DNA from: Arthrobacter sp. V1I9
Lineage (GTDB): Bacteria > Actinomycetota > Actinomycetes > Actinomycetales > Micrococcaceae
Reading direction: 5' to 3'
DNA: 64,000 nucleotides
NCBI RefSeq assembly: GCF_030817075.1
Contig: NZ_JAUSYU010000001.1
Coordinates: 3,224,001-3,288,000, forward strand
Part shown: piece by piece, positions 52,671 through 60,795 of the stretch
Position numbering within the stretch: position 1 is the first letter of the stretch
Layout of the letters: the number at the start of each line of letters is the position of its first letter
The notes under the pieces: generated by a model
The model's database searches: none
What the model was told of the DNA's origin: nothing
What the model saw: the letters and a program-made list of their open reading frames with translations, nothing else
Translations under genes and position numbers: made by a program

Positions 52671-52807
52671 TATCCACATTATGGACATGAATAATCCCAC
52701 CGTCCACACTATAGAACACCGCCGAAATCGGGCAGAATTCGGCCTTGACAGCCCTTCTCAACCGCCCGTAGTGTCCATTTCCAGACCCCGCGTCCACAAG
52801 ATGGACC
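52671..52807 (+). promoter_or_regulatory. IclR operator array and scoAB promoter
   Basis: The dyads are TCCACATTATGGA at 52673-52685, a partial one at 52702-52716 (GTCCACACTATAGAA), and the perfect GTCCA-CAAGA-TGGAC at 52792-52806, with an extra half-site TGTCCA at 52772-52777. A promoter TTGACA (52745-52750), 18-bp spacer, TAGTGT (52769-52774) points at the CoA-transferase operon. The last dyad lies downstream of the start site, consistent with repression. Confidence 0.7.
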
Positions 52808-52838
52808 ACCGCTGCGGGAATCTCAACGAGGAGGCCCC

Positions 52839-53567
52839 ATGTCCAAACTTCAGCCCTCAGCCGCCACCGCCCTGGAGGGGGCATTGCGGGACGGCATCAC
52901 ACTTGCCGTCGGCGGATTCGGCCTCAGCGGCATCCCCGCGGACCTGATCGAGGCCGTCCGTGATTCTGGGGTCAAGGACCTGACGGTGGTCTCGAACAAC
53001 ATGGGTGTGGACGGCAAGGGCCTGGGCATCCTTATTGAAGCGGGTCAGGTCCGCAAGGTCATTGCCAGTTATGTCGGCGAAAACAAGCTCTTCGCCGAGC
53101 AGTACCTCGCTGGCAGGCTGGAGGTGGAGTTCACCCCACAGGGCACGCTTGCCGAGCGGCTCCGGGCCGGCGGCGCGGGAATCCCGGCGTTTTACACGAA
53201 AACCGGCGTGGGCACCCTGGTTGCCGAAGGCAAGCCGCACGAAGTGTTCGACGGCGAAACGTACGTCCGCGAGCGCGCCATCCGGGCCGACGTCGCGCTG
53301 GTTCACGCGCACACCGCCGACACGGACGGCAACCTGATCTACCGCTACACCGCCCGGAACTTCAACCCTGTTGTTGCCACGGCCGGCCGGCTGACCATCG
53401 CGGAAGCCGAGGTTGTTGTGGAACCGGGCCAGCTGGATCCGAACCACATTGTCACACCGGGAGTGTTTGTCCAGCGCCTGGTCCAGGCGACGGAGCGGGT
53501 CAAGGACATCGAGCAGCGCACCGTCCGGCCGGCCGCCTCCCGCACTGCCGAAACCGTACCGGCCTAA
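52839..53567 (+). CDS. scoA: 3-oxoacid CoA-transferase subunit A
   Basis: A 242-residue alpha subunit: [20 protein letters not shown] carries the glycine-rich loop, followed by [40 protein letters not shown] and [20 protein letters not shown]. With subunit B it transfers CoA from succinyl-CoA to acetoacetate or another 3-oxoacid. The ATG at 52839 has GAGGAG upstream. The start is 65 bp after the -10 box of the IclR-controlled promoter. Whether the substrate is acetoacetate or 3-oxoadipate cannot be decided from sequence alone; the absence of pca genes favours acetoacetate. Confidence 0.92.
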   Translation: MSKLQPSAATALEGALRDGITLAVGGFGLSGIPADLIEAVRDSGVKDLTVVSNNMGVDGKGLGILIEAGQVRKVIASYVGENKLFAEQYLAGRLEVEFTPQGTLAERLRAGGAGIPAFYTKTGVGTLVAEGKPHEVFDGETYVRERAIRADVALVHAHTADTDGNLIYRYTARNFNPVVATAGRLTIAEAEVVVEPGQLDPNHIVTPGVFVQRLVQATERVKDIEQRTVRPAASRTAETVPA

Positions 53568-53592
53568 CCGACACCAACCCAAGGAGAACCCC

Positions 53593-54288
53593 ATGGCCTG
53601 GACCAGGGACGAAATGGCTGCAATCGCGGCCGAAGAACTGAACGACGGCGACTACGTAAACCTCGGCATCGGGATCCCCACGCTGGTGGCGAACAACCTG
53701 CCCGAGGGCGTCCGGGTGGTGCTGCAAAGCGAAAACGGCCTCCTGGGCATGGGCCCCTTTCCCTACGAGGGCGAGGAAGACGCCGACCTCATCAACGCCG
53801 GCAAGCAGACCGTCACGGTGCTGCCCGGCGGAAGCATCTTCGACTCCGCCACGTCCTTCGGCATGATCCGGGGCGGACACGTCAAGGTTGCCATCCTGGG
53901 CGCCATGCAGGTCTCCGGCAGCGGCGACCTCGCCAACTGGACCATCCCCGGCAAGATGGTCAAGGGAATGGGCGGCGCGATGGACCTCGTGGCTGGCACC
54001 CCGCGCGTAGTAGTCCTCACCGAGCACAACGCCAAGGACGGCAGCGCCAAGATTGTGCGGCAATGCACGCTGCCCCTGACCGGCCTCTCGGTGGTGGACC
54101 GGGTCATCAGCGACCTCGCCGTCTTTGACTTGCTACGGAACGGCGAAGGGGAGCGGCAGCTCACGCTCACCCGCCTGGCGCCCGGGGTCACCGTTGAGGA
54201 GATCCGCGAAAAGACGGAAGCAGAGTTCACCGTTGCCCTGGACGAGCAGGACACAGCAGCGGCCGCCCTGGAAGGGGCACCGGCATGA
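53593..54288 (+). CDS. scoB: 3-oxoacid CoA-transferase subunit B
   Basis: A 231-residue beta subunit from ATG 53593, with AAGGAG six bases upstream. The catalytic glutamate is in [20 protein letters not shown] near residue 50, followed by [40 protein letters not shown] and [20 protein letters not shown]. All match the beta subunit of succinyl-CoA:3-ketoacid CoA-transferase. It ends overlapping the thiolase start by four bases (ATGA), so thiolase translation is coupled. Confidence 0.94.
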   Translation: MAWTRDEMAAIAAEELNDGDYVNLGIGIPTLVANNLPEGVRVVLQSENGLLGMGPFPYEGEEDADLINAGKQTVTVLPGGSIFDSATSFGMIRGGHVKVAILGAMQVSGSGDLANWTIPGKMVKGMGGAMDLVAGTPRVVVLTEHNAKDGSAKIVRQCTLPLTGLSVVDRVISDLAVFDLLRNGEGERQLTLTRLAPGVTVEEIREKTEAEFTVALDEQDTAAAALEGAPA

Positions 54289-55475
54289 GCCTGCAAGAAC
54301 AGTTCGGCAAGGATGTCCTCCTGACCGGCTGGGGCCACAGCCGTTTCGGCAAGCTCACGGAGGAGACCCTGGAGTCCCTCATCGTCCAGGTGGCCACCGA
54401 GGCAATCAGCAATGCCGGCATAGACCCTGGCCAGATCGACGAGATCTACCTCGGCCAGTTCAACTCGGGGATGATGCCGCTGGCATTCCCGTCGTCGCTG
54501 GCGCTGCAGGTCTCCCCCGATCTGGCAAACGTTCCCGCCACCCGGGTGGAGAACGCCTGCGCCTCCGGCTCCGCCGCATTCCAGCAGGGAACGAAGTCCC
54601 TGCTGGCGGGCACGGCAAGAACGGTGCTGGTGATCGGCGCGGAAAAGATGACCCACGCCGGTGCCGACGTTGTCGGAGCAGGCCTGCTGGGCGCGGACTA
54701 CGACATGGCAGGCTAGGCATCCAGCACTGGTTTTACGGGTCTCTTTGCCGAGGTGGCCAAGCACTACGGTAAGCGTTATGGCGACGGAAACCTGGGTGAC
54801 GTCCTGGGCAGCATTGCCGCGAAGAACCACCGCAACGGGGTGGACAATCCGTACGCCCAGCTTCGTAAGGACCTCGGCGAGGAGTTCTGCCGCACCGTCT
54901 CGGACAAGAACCCCATGGTGGCCGATCCCCTGCGCCGCACCGACTGCTCCCCCGTGTCCGACGGCGCCGCCGCCGTTGTGCTGTCAACCTCCCCAACGGG
55001 TGGTGCCACTTCCCCGGTGCGACTTGCCGGTTTTGGCCACGCCAACGACTTCTTCCCCGCCTCCCGCCGGGACCCGGTTGCCTTCGAGGCCACCCGGGTT
55101 TCATGGCAGCGTGCACTGGAGATGGCCGGCGTCGGGCTGGAGGGCCTGGACTTCGCGGAGGTCCACGACTGCTTCACCATCGCCGAACTGCTGATGTACG
55201 AGGCGATGGGCCTGACCGGGCCGGGCCAGGGCGCCCAGGCCATCGAGGAAGGCTGGGTGTACAGGGACGGCAAGCTGCCCGTGAACGTGTCCGGCGGCCT
55301 GAAGGCAAAGGGCCACCCGGTGGGAGCGACCGGAGTCTCGCAGCACGTCATTGCCGCCATGCAACTGACGGGCACCGCGGGCGGCATGCAGCTTGCCAAC
55401 CCCCGCCGCGCCGCAGTCCAGAACATGGGCGGCGTGGGCATCGCCAACTATGTCAGCGTCCTCGAGGCTGTGTAG
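54285..55475 (+). pseudogene. Acetyl-CoA acetyltransferase (thiolase), interrupted by an in-frame TAG
   Basis: The continuous frame of 396 codons encodes a SCP-x-like thiolase: VENACASGSAAFQQG with the nucleophilic Cys near residue 92, DPLRRTDCSPVSDGAAAVVL, AEVHDCFTIAELLMYEAMG and NVSGGLKAKGHPVGATGVSQ with catalytic His/Cys-region features. Codon 144 (54714-54716) is TAG, between DYDMAG and ASSTGFTGLFAEVA, where relatives have a sense codon. No frame change occurs. GTG 54753 could restart the second part, but a split thiolase is unlikely to work. It would cleave acetoacetyl-CoA made by the CoA-transferase. A sequencing error is possible. Confidence 0.85.
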
Positions 55476-55489
55476 CCCTCGCTGGGTTT

Positions 55490-55567
55490 CCCCACTTTTG
55501 AGGCACGACGGCGGCGCGTCGCACCAAAAGTGCGGCGTGCCGTCGAACTTTTTTGCAATAGGTGGGG
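55490..55567 (+). terminator. Terminator of the CoA-transferase/thiolase operon
   Basis: CGACGGC (55506-55512) and GCCGTCG (55539-55545) flank an inner GCAC-CAAAA-GTGC hairpin and are followed by AACTTTTTTG. Outer arms CCCCAC and GTGGGG lengthen the stem. It begins 15 bp after the thiolase stop and also faces the convergent ankyrin gene. Confidence 0.8.
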
Positions 55568-55588
55568 AGTTTCAGTGGCGCCGCGTAG

Positions 55589-56305
55589 TCAGCCCCGGCC
55601 GCGAAGCATGGCCGCGATCTCCGCGAAGCCCAGACGTTCGGCATTTTGCAACGCCGTCCGCCCCTCCGGATCCCGAATATCCGGATCGGCGCCCGCTGCC
55701 AGGAGCAGGCGGACCACTTCCTGCTGCCTGGGTCCGCCGTTGTTCAGCAGGATGGCTTCCTGCATCGCAGTCCAGCCGAGGTTGTTGACGTGGTTGACGG
55801 GTACTCCGGCGTCGATCAGGATCTGCACCGTCTCCACGTGGCCGTGTTCGCTGGCCGGGATAAGGGCTGTTCCGCCGTACCTGTTGGTGCTGGCGACGTC
55901 TGCCCCCGCGGCCAACGTCAGCCGAAGCACCTCATTGAGTCCTTCGGCGCCTGCATACAGGAAAGCCGAATCCTGGAGGGCGTCCTTGGCGTTCACGTTG
56001 CCGCCGCGGGCAATCAGCTCCCTCACCAACGGCACGTTGTTGGCCTTGGCGGCCGCTATCAGCTCCTGATCGAGCTGTGCCTGCGCGTCGGTCGAGAGCG
56101 CAGGACGCGTGCCCGCAGGTGCCGGCGGCTTGGAAGAAGGCGCGGGTGATGCCGGAGCCGAGGCGGACCGTTCGGCGTTGGTGCTGGTGAGGACGGACGC
56201 CGAAGGAGACGCCGTCCGCGGCTCCCCCGGGCCCCCCATACCGTGGCACGCCGTCAGTGACATGGACAAGCAGAGGACCAGCAACAGGGCGCGGAACCAC
56301 CTCAT
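55589..56305 (-). CDS. Ankyrin-repeat lipoprotein
   Basis: A 238-residue protein. The signal peptide RALLLVLCLSMSLTAC ends in a lipobox (LTAC, Cys20), so the mature protein should be lipid-anchored outside the membrane. A Pro/Ser-rich linker to about residue 75 is followed by four ankyrin repeats: AAKANNVPLVRELIARGGNV, SAFLYAGAEGLNEVLRLTLA, TALIPASEHGHVETVQILID, and VVRLLLAAGADPDIRDPEGR. Extracytoplasmic ankyrin proteins presumably bind proteins or peptides; the partner is unknown. TAGGCT six bases before ATG 56305 marks a leaderless start. Confidence 0.9.
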   Translation of the reverse strand: MRWFRALLLVLCLSMSLTACHGMGGPGEPRTASPSASVLTSTNAERSASAPASPAPSSKPPAPAGTRPALSTDAQAQLDQELIAAAKANNVPLVRELIARGGNVNAKDALQDSAFLYAGAEGLNEVLRLTLAAGADVASTNRYGGTALIPASEHGHVETVQILIDAGVPVNHVNNLGWTAMQEAILLNNGGPRQQEVVRLLLAAGADPDIRDPEGRTALQNAERLGFAEIAAMLRGRG

Positions 56306-56314
56306 GCGCCCAGC

Positions 56315-56879
56315 CTACTGAGCGGCACCGGAACCGGCGATGGCCTCCGCACCGGCTGCAGCACAGGCTTCATCAAGCGCACCATCGGGAGCGCCGCCGA
56401 CGCCGATGCCCGCCGCCGACACCCCGTTCACCTTCAGCGGCACGCCGCCGGCAAGGAAGAGGGTGCCGGGGAGGTCGGCGATGCTGGGGCCCGTTCCGTT
56501 GATCCGCTTGGCCAGCTCGCTGGTGGGGGGTGCCGAAGGCGGCAGCGGTGTAGGCCTTCTGCCGGGCTGCCTCGATGGTGTGCTCGGCCGCATTGTCACC
56601 GCGCAGGAGCGCCTGCACCGTTCCGAAGCGGTCCACCAGCGCCACCGTCACGAACGGCAGCTTGTCAGCCTGGCACTTGGCCAGCGCCGCCTGCACTGCC
56701 CTGGCCGAGGCGCCCACCGAGACGCGGTTCTGCTGCACCACGTTCTCCGGAACGGGCTGGATTTCGGCCGCAGGGACGGCAGTTGGAGCAGGGCCGGCAT
56801 TCGCGGCAACTGTTACACCGGCGGTGAGGGCGAGTGTGCCTGCGGCTGCGGCGGCAAAAACTTTTGTGGACTTTTTCAT
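56315..56879 (-). pseudogene. hbpS: HbpS/GlcG-family extracellular haem-binding protein, frameshifted
   Basis: From ATG 56879 the frame encodes a signal peptide (KKSTKVFAAAAAGTLALTAG) and the first half of a GlcG/HbpS protein (VSVGASARAVQAALAKCQAD, PFVTVALVDRFGTVQALLRG, AAEHTIEAARQKAYTAAAFG). At a run of six C on the minus strand (56525-56530) the match moves to another frame, continuing TSELAKRINGTGPSIADLPG, TLFLAGGVPLKVNGVSAAGI and GVGGAPDGALDEACAAAGAE. Removing one C restores a full protein of about 187 residues. In Streptomyces, HbpS is secreted, binds haem and modulates the SenS sensor kinase. A similar kinase-regulator pair is divergent here. Confidence 0.85.
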
Positions 56880-57087
56880 GATGTTTCCTTTGCTCGGAGC
56901 CCCAAACAAGCGTTGGGAACGGCGTACGGTCCAATCCTTCCGGGACTCCGGGTTCCTGCCATCGGGCCTTTGGCGGAACCGCCCTGCGCCAATAAGCCAG
57001 CTGTATCAGCCAAAAGGTTGAGAGACGGAGCAAGGGCCGGGGCAATAGCATTGGGGGTCAGCACTCCTCACCGGAACCGGAATTCCC

Positions 57088-58371
57088 ATGCCTACCCGAG
57101 CCAACGCCGCCCAGGCCGCATCCGCCCCTGATCCTGCCGCTGCCGGCGGGACCGGCCCGGCCGGGACGGCTGTAAACGGAGCCACCGTGTCCACGAAAAA
57201 TGCCGGCGCCCGCTTCGGCACCATTGACGCAGCAGTGCATCTCGGCTTTGCAGTCCTGCTGGTGGCGTCCCTGGTCCGCTACGTGATGCGGCACAGCCCC
57301 GCGGATAATGTCCTGGTCCTGGCCCTCGCTGCAGCCGCCTGCCTGCTGTACTTCATCGTCGCCGTCCTTGCGTCACGCGGGAAGCCGGGGACGCCGTGGG
57401 TGTTCACTTTGGCTGCGGTGTGGGCGGTCCTGGTTATCGCGGCGCCGAGCTTTGCCTGGTGCTCGTTCGCGCTCTTCTTCCTCTGCCGCAGTGCACTGAG
57501 CGGTGCGGCCGCTTATGCAGCAGCAGGAGCCACCGCTGCTGCTACCGCCGCAGGGCTGTTCCGGCTGAGCAGCGGCACCGACCTTGCCATGCTCCTCGGC
57601 CCGCTCGCCGTCGGTGTGATGCTGACCTTGATCTATGACAGAATCCAGCACGACGCCGCGGAACAGCGCCGCCTGCATGCGGAAGTCTCCCTCGCCCAGG
57701 GACAGCTCGCGGCCAGTGAACGCCGGGCGGGAACCATCGCCGAACGGGAGCGCGTTTCCCGGGAAATCCACGACACCGTGACCCAGGGGCTGGCCAGCAG
57801 CCTGCTCCTGCTGGAAGCGGCCGGCAGGGCGTGGCCGGCCCCTTCAGCCCAAGCCGAACTCGCCCAGGCCACCGCTTTGCTGCGGGTCAACCTGTCCGAA
57901 ACCCGCAGCCTGGTCCATGACCTTGCCTCGCCCGGACTGGACGCAACCCCGTTGCCTGATGCGCTGCTTTTCGCCGCACGGCAGTACCTCCCGAACGCCA
58001 GGCTCCTGGTCACCGGTGAACCGCGGCCCGTGCCACCGGAAGTCCGCCATGCCCTGCTGCGGGTAGTACAAAGTGCAGCATCAAACATCAAGCTCCACGC
58101 GGGTGCCGCCACCGCAATGCTGACTTTTGGCTACCTTCCGGACACCGTCACCCTCGATGTCCACGACGACGGCGCCGGCTTTGATCCCGCGGCGGCAGCG
58201 CCGCCGTCAGACGCCGGAGGGTACGGCCTGCGGGCTATGCGGCAGCGGGTGGAGCAGCTGGGCGGCGCTTTCTCAGTGGAAAGCGAACCCGGCGAAGGGA
58301 CTATCGTGGCCGCCCAGCTGCCCGCTCCGGAAGTACCTGAATTGCCCGCAGGGCCGGAAGAGTCTGCATGA
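57088..58371 (+). CDS. Membrane sensor histidine kinase, NarL-type partner (SenS-like)
   Basis: A 427-residue kinase. After about 45 polar residues come five or six membrane helices (VHLGFAVLLVASLVRYVM, VLVLALAAAACLLYFIVAVL, VFTLAAVWAVLVIAAPSFAW, LFFLCRSALSGAAAYAAAGA, LAMLLGPLAVGVMLTLIYD) with short loops. The HisKA_3 box RERVSREIHDTVTQGLASSL holds the phosphorylated His near residue 227. The ATPase domain has VQSAASNIKLHAGAATAM, VHDDGAGFDPAAAA and YGLRAMRQRVEQLGGAFSV. It lies divergent from the hbpS-like gene, as SenS does in Streptomyces, so it may sense haem or redox stress through HbpS. It overlaps the regulator gene (ATGA). Confidence 0.9.
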   Translation: MPTRANAAQAASAPDPAAAGGTGPAGTAVNGATVSTKNAGARFGTIDAAVHLGFAVLLVASLVRYVMRHSPADNVLVLALAAAACLLYFIVAVLASRGKPGTPWVFTLAAVWAVLVIAAPSFAWCSFALFFLCRSALSGAAAYAAAGATAAATAAGLFRLSSGTDLAMLLGPLAVGVMLTLIYDRIQHDAAEQRRLHAEVSLAQGQLAASERRAGTIAERERVSREIHDTVTQGLASSLLLLEAAGRAWPAPSAQAELAQATALLRVNLSETRSLVHDLASPGLDATPLPDALLFAARQYLPNARLLVTGEPRPVPPEVRHALLRVVQSAASNIKLHAGAATAMLTFGYLPDTVTLDVHDDGAGFDPAAAAPPSDAGGYGLRAMRQRVEQLGGAFSVESEPGEGTIVAAQLPAPEVPELPAGPEESA

Positions 58372-58994
58372 GCGTCATCACGGTGCTGCTGGTGGATGAC
58401 CACCTGGTGGTGAGAAGCGGACTCCGTGCCCTGCTGGGCACCCAGCCGGACATCGCCGTCGTCGCAGAAGCAGCTTCAGGCGAGGAAGCCCTGCAACGCC
58501 TGGAACACGACTCCGTCGGGGTAGTGGTCATGGACCTCGCCATGGGCGCGGGCATGGACGGGATCGAGGCCATACGGCTTATCCGCGAGCGCAACCAAGG
58601 CCAGGCCATCCTGGTGTTCACCACGTACGACTCCGATGCGGACATTGTGCGGGCAGTGGACGCCGGCGCCATGGGATACCTCCTGAAGGACGCAGCACCT
58701 GACGAGATCTTCGCGGCCATCCGCGGGGCCGTCCAAGGCAAGAGCGTGATGAGCGCGCCCGTCGCGTCCCGGCTTTTCCAACAGCTGCGGAACCCCGACG
58801 AAATCCTGACCCCACGCGAAGCCGAACTGCTCAGCCTCCTCACGCAGGGCCTCAGCAACCGGGAACTCGGACGGCGGCTCTTCATTTCCGAGGCCACGGT
58901 CAAGACCCATCTGGCCCACATCTACGCCAAGCTCGGAGTGGACACCAGGGCCGCTGCCATTGCCACCGCAATCCGCCGTGAGGGCATGCGCTGA
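58368..58994 (+). CDS. NarL/FixJ-family response regulator (SenR-like)
   Basis: A 208-residue regulator. The receiver domain begins ITVLLVDDHLVVRSGLRALL, with the phosphoacceptor Asp in VVVMDLAMGAGMDGIEAIRL near residue 54 and the Lys in GAMGYLLKDAAPDE near 106. The LuxR-type HTH is LTPREAELLSLLTQGLSNRE followed by LGRRLFISEATVKTHLAHIY. It is translated together with the kinase through a four-base overlap. In the HbpS-SenS-SenR system the regulator controls hbpS and catalase-peroxidase genes. Here the hbpS-like gene is next door, while no catalase gene is in the window. Confidence 0.93.
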   Translation: MSVITVLLVDDHLVVRSGLRALLGTQPDIAVVAEAASGEEALQRLEHDSVGVVVMDLAMGAGMDGIEAIRLIRERNQGQAILVFTTYDSDADIVRAVDAGAMGYLLKDAAPDEIFAAIRGAVQGKSVMSAPVASRLFQQLRNPDEILTPREAELLSLLTQGLSNRELGRRLFISEATVKTHLAHIYAKLGVDTRAAAIATAIRREGMR

Positions 58995-59126
58995 CAACAC
59001 TTTATTGTCAATACCCTTGCAAGGATGGCGTCCGACCCGTACGTTGGGGACTGCGGGGGACGTTCTCCGCGCACTTCGGGCCGATGGCCCGGGGAGAGAA
59101 TCAGAGTCACACGAAGGAATGCAGCC

Positions 59127-59330
59127 ATGGCAACAGGCACAGTTAAATGGTTCAACGCCGAAAAGGGTTTTGGCTTCATTGCCCCCGATGACGGGTCCGC
59201 TGACGTTTTCGCCCACTACTCCGCAATTTCCAGCAGCGGATACCGCTCACTCGATGAGAACCAGAAGGTTGAATTCGATGTGACCCAGGGTCCCAAGGGC
59301 CCGCAGGCGGAAAACATCCGCCCGCTCTAA
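59127..59330 (+). CDS. cspA: Cold-shock domain protein
   Basis: A 67-residue single CSD protein. RNP1 is KGFGFIAP (residues 13-20) and RNP2 is VFAHYSAI (residues 27-34), preceded by the conserved [11 protein letters not shown]. It binds single-stranded RNA or DNA, probably as an RNA chaperone. The ATG at 59127 has GAAGGA eight bases upstream. About 130 nt separate it from the response regulator, enough for a structured leader, though no cold-box is recognised. A terminator follows. Confidence 0.96.
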   Translation: MATGTVKWFNAEKGFGFIAPDDGSADVFAHYSAISSSGYRSLDENQKVEFDVTQGPKGPQAENIRPL

Positions 59331-59374
59331 GGCTTCGGCTTTCCTCCCGCTCCTGCAGGAGGAACCCGTCACGG

Positions 59375-59415
59375 CAGCGGCCCCACCAAAATCCGTTGGA
59401 GGGGCCGCTGTTTTG
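59375..59415 (+). terminator. Terminator of the cold-shock gene
   Basis: CAGCGGCCCC at 59375-59384 pairs with GGGGCCGCTG at 59401-59410, followed by TTTTG. The stem is perfect over 10 bp, 45 bp after the stop codon. Confidence 0.85.
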
Positions 59416-59532
59416 TGTCCCCTTGCACCCAGTCCGGAACGCTGGCTGCCAGCCGGGCTCCCTTTCCGGTTCCCCCTTTCCCGTCTTCCATCCGGCTGCC
59501 CCTTTCCCGTCAGGTACTGGGATAATTGGACT

Positions 59533-59916
59533 ATGACCGGACAGCACCCGGACAAGGTTCCGGGCAACGACGCTGAGAAGGACCCGTGGGAGGAGTTCGA
59601 CACGCTCCCGCCTGCCGGGCCGGACCGTGTCCCCGGGCAACCCGGCGGCGAACCCCACGGTTTCGGTTTCCGGACCGGAGTCCGCAGCGCGCGCGTCGCC
59701 GTGGGATTTGCCGTGTACGCCTTGGTGCTCGGCACCGTGCTGGCAGTGGCAGGCTGCGTTGTTTTTGTTGCCGAGCAACAGTGGCTGCTCGTGGCGCTGA
59801 TGATCCTCATCGAAACAGTGTTCATCTTCGCTTTCACGCGCCTCGTCGCCCAGGCCCGTACCCGCTCACCACGCAACCGGCCACTGCGTAAGCGTTACCC
59901 CGGAAAACCTGCTTGA
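59533..59916 (+). CDS. Small membrane protein with two transmembrane helices
   Basis: A 127-residue protein. The first 50 residues are acidic and proline-rich (DPWEEFDTLPPAGPDRVPGQ). Two membrane helices follow at about 53-78 (VAVGFAVYALVLGTVLAVAG) and 81-103 (QQWLLVALMILIETVFIFAF), with a basic C-terminal tail. I recognise no functional family. GATAAT six bases before ATG 59533 suggests a leaderless transcript. The MerR-type gene is 59 bp downstream with its own promoter. Confidence 0.7.
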   Translation: MTGQHPDKVPGNDAEKDPWEEFDTLPPAGPDRVPGQPGGEPHGFGFRTGVRSARVAVGFAVYALVLGTVLAVAGCVVFVAEQQWLLVALMILIETVFIFAFTRLVAQARTRSPRNRPLRKRYPGKPA

Positions 59917-59943
59917 CCTTGACGCCGCGTCAACCCCTACGCT
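59913..59943 (+). promoter_or_regulatory. MerR-type promoter with 19-bp spacer and central dyad
   Basis: The -35 box TTGACC (59913-59918) and the -10 box TACGCT (59938-59943) are 19 bp apart, the over-long spacing typical of promoters activated by MerR proteins. The spacer holds a perfect dyad, TTGACG-CCG-CGTCAA (59919-59933). It lies directly upstream of the MerR/TipAS gene, so autoregulation is expected. Confidence 0.8.
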
Positions 59944-59975
59944 CGGAGCATGGAAGCAACCAAAGCGGAGGCGGG

Positions 59976-60734
59976 ATGGACTGGTCCATCCAGGATGTTG
60001 CCAGGATGGCAGGCACAACAAGCCGCGCCCTGCGCCACTACGACGACATCGGGCTGCTGAAACCCAGCCGCGTCGGGGGTAACGGCTACCGCTACTACAA
60101 CGGCGCAGCCCTCCTGCAGCTGCAACGGATCCTCCTGCTCAGGGGACTCGGGCTGGGGCTGCCTGCCATCGCCGAGGTCTTCGAACACCAGACAGACGCC
60201 GTCATAGCACTAAGCCGCCACCTGGACTGGCTCCGGCAGGAGCAGGAGCGGCTTGCCCGGCAGGTTCTGTCCGTCCAGCAAACAATCGCAGCAGTAAAAG
60301 GAGGAGGCGAACTGATGGCCGAAAAAATGTTTGATGGCTTCGACCACACCCAATACAAGGACGAGGTGGAGGAACGCTGGGGCAAGGAGGCCTACGCCAA
60401 AAGCGACGCCTGGTGGCGCAGCATGGGGACCGAGCAGAAACAAGCGTGGAAGACCCGCGCCGAAAAGCTTGGCAGCGACTGGATCGCCGCTTCGGCATCA
60501 GGACTTGCCGCGGACAGCCCCGAAGCGCAGGACCTGGCCCGGCGCCACGTCGACTGGTTGACTTCCATCCCCGGCACTCCCGCTTCGGAGAGCGGCGGCG
60601 ACGTCAGGAGCTATGTGGTGGGGCTGGCGGACATGTATGTTTCCGACGCGCGGTTCGCCGCCAATTACGGTGGCGAAGCAGGAGCGGGTTTCGTTCGGGA
60701 CGCGCTGCGTGTCTATGCCGGGAGGTACCTCTAG
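59976..60734 (+). CDS. MerR-family regulator with TipAS drug-binding domain
   Basis: A 252-residue protein from ATG 59976, with GGAGG four bases upstream. The MerR HTH is WSIQDVARMAGTTSRALRHY followed by DDIGLLKPSRVGGNGYRYYN (residues 3-45). A coiled-coil dimerisation helix lies at about 75-105. The C-terminal TipAS domain (about 115-250) includes MFDGFDHTQYKDEVEERWG and FVRDALRVYAGRYL. TipAL of Streptomyces binds thiopeptide antibiotics in this domain and activates its own promoter. An internal ATG at 60315 (MAEKMFDGFDH) could yield the drug-binding domain alone, as TipAS is made in Streptomyces. Confidence 0.93.
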   Translation: MDWSIQDVARMAGTTSRALRHYDDIGLLKPSRVGGNGYRYYNGAALLQLQRILLLRGLGLGLPAIAEVFEHQTDAVIALSRHLDWLRQEQERLARQVLSVQQTIAAVKGGGELMAEKMFDGFDHTQYKDEVEERWGKEAYAKSDAWWRSMGTEQKQAWKTRAEKLGSDWIAASASGLAADSPEAQDLARRHVDWLTSIPGTPASESGGDVRSYVVGLADMYVSDARFAANYGGEAGAGFVRDALRVYAGRYL

Positions 60735-60795
60735 GAGGGTGCGCCGGGCACGACGGCGGCCCCGGCAACCGGGGGCCGGGCACCGCGCCCGGCAA

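Noticed and set aside
54714..54716. TAG in the thiolase as a pyrrolysine codon
   Set aside because: Pyrrolysine is not known in this lineage, no pylT-like tRNA is visible, and thiolases need no residue beyond an ordinary one here.
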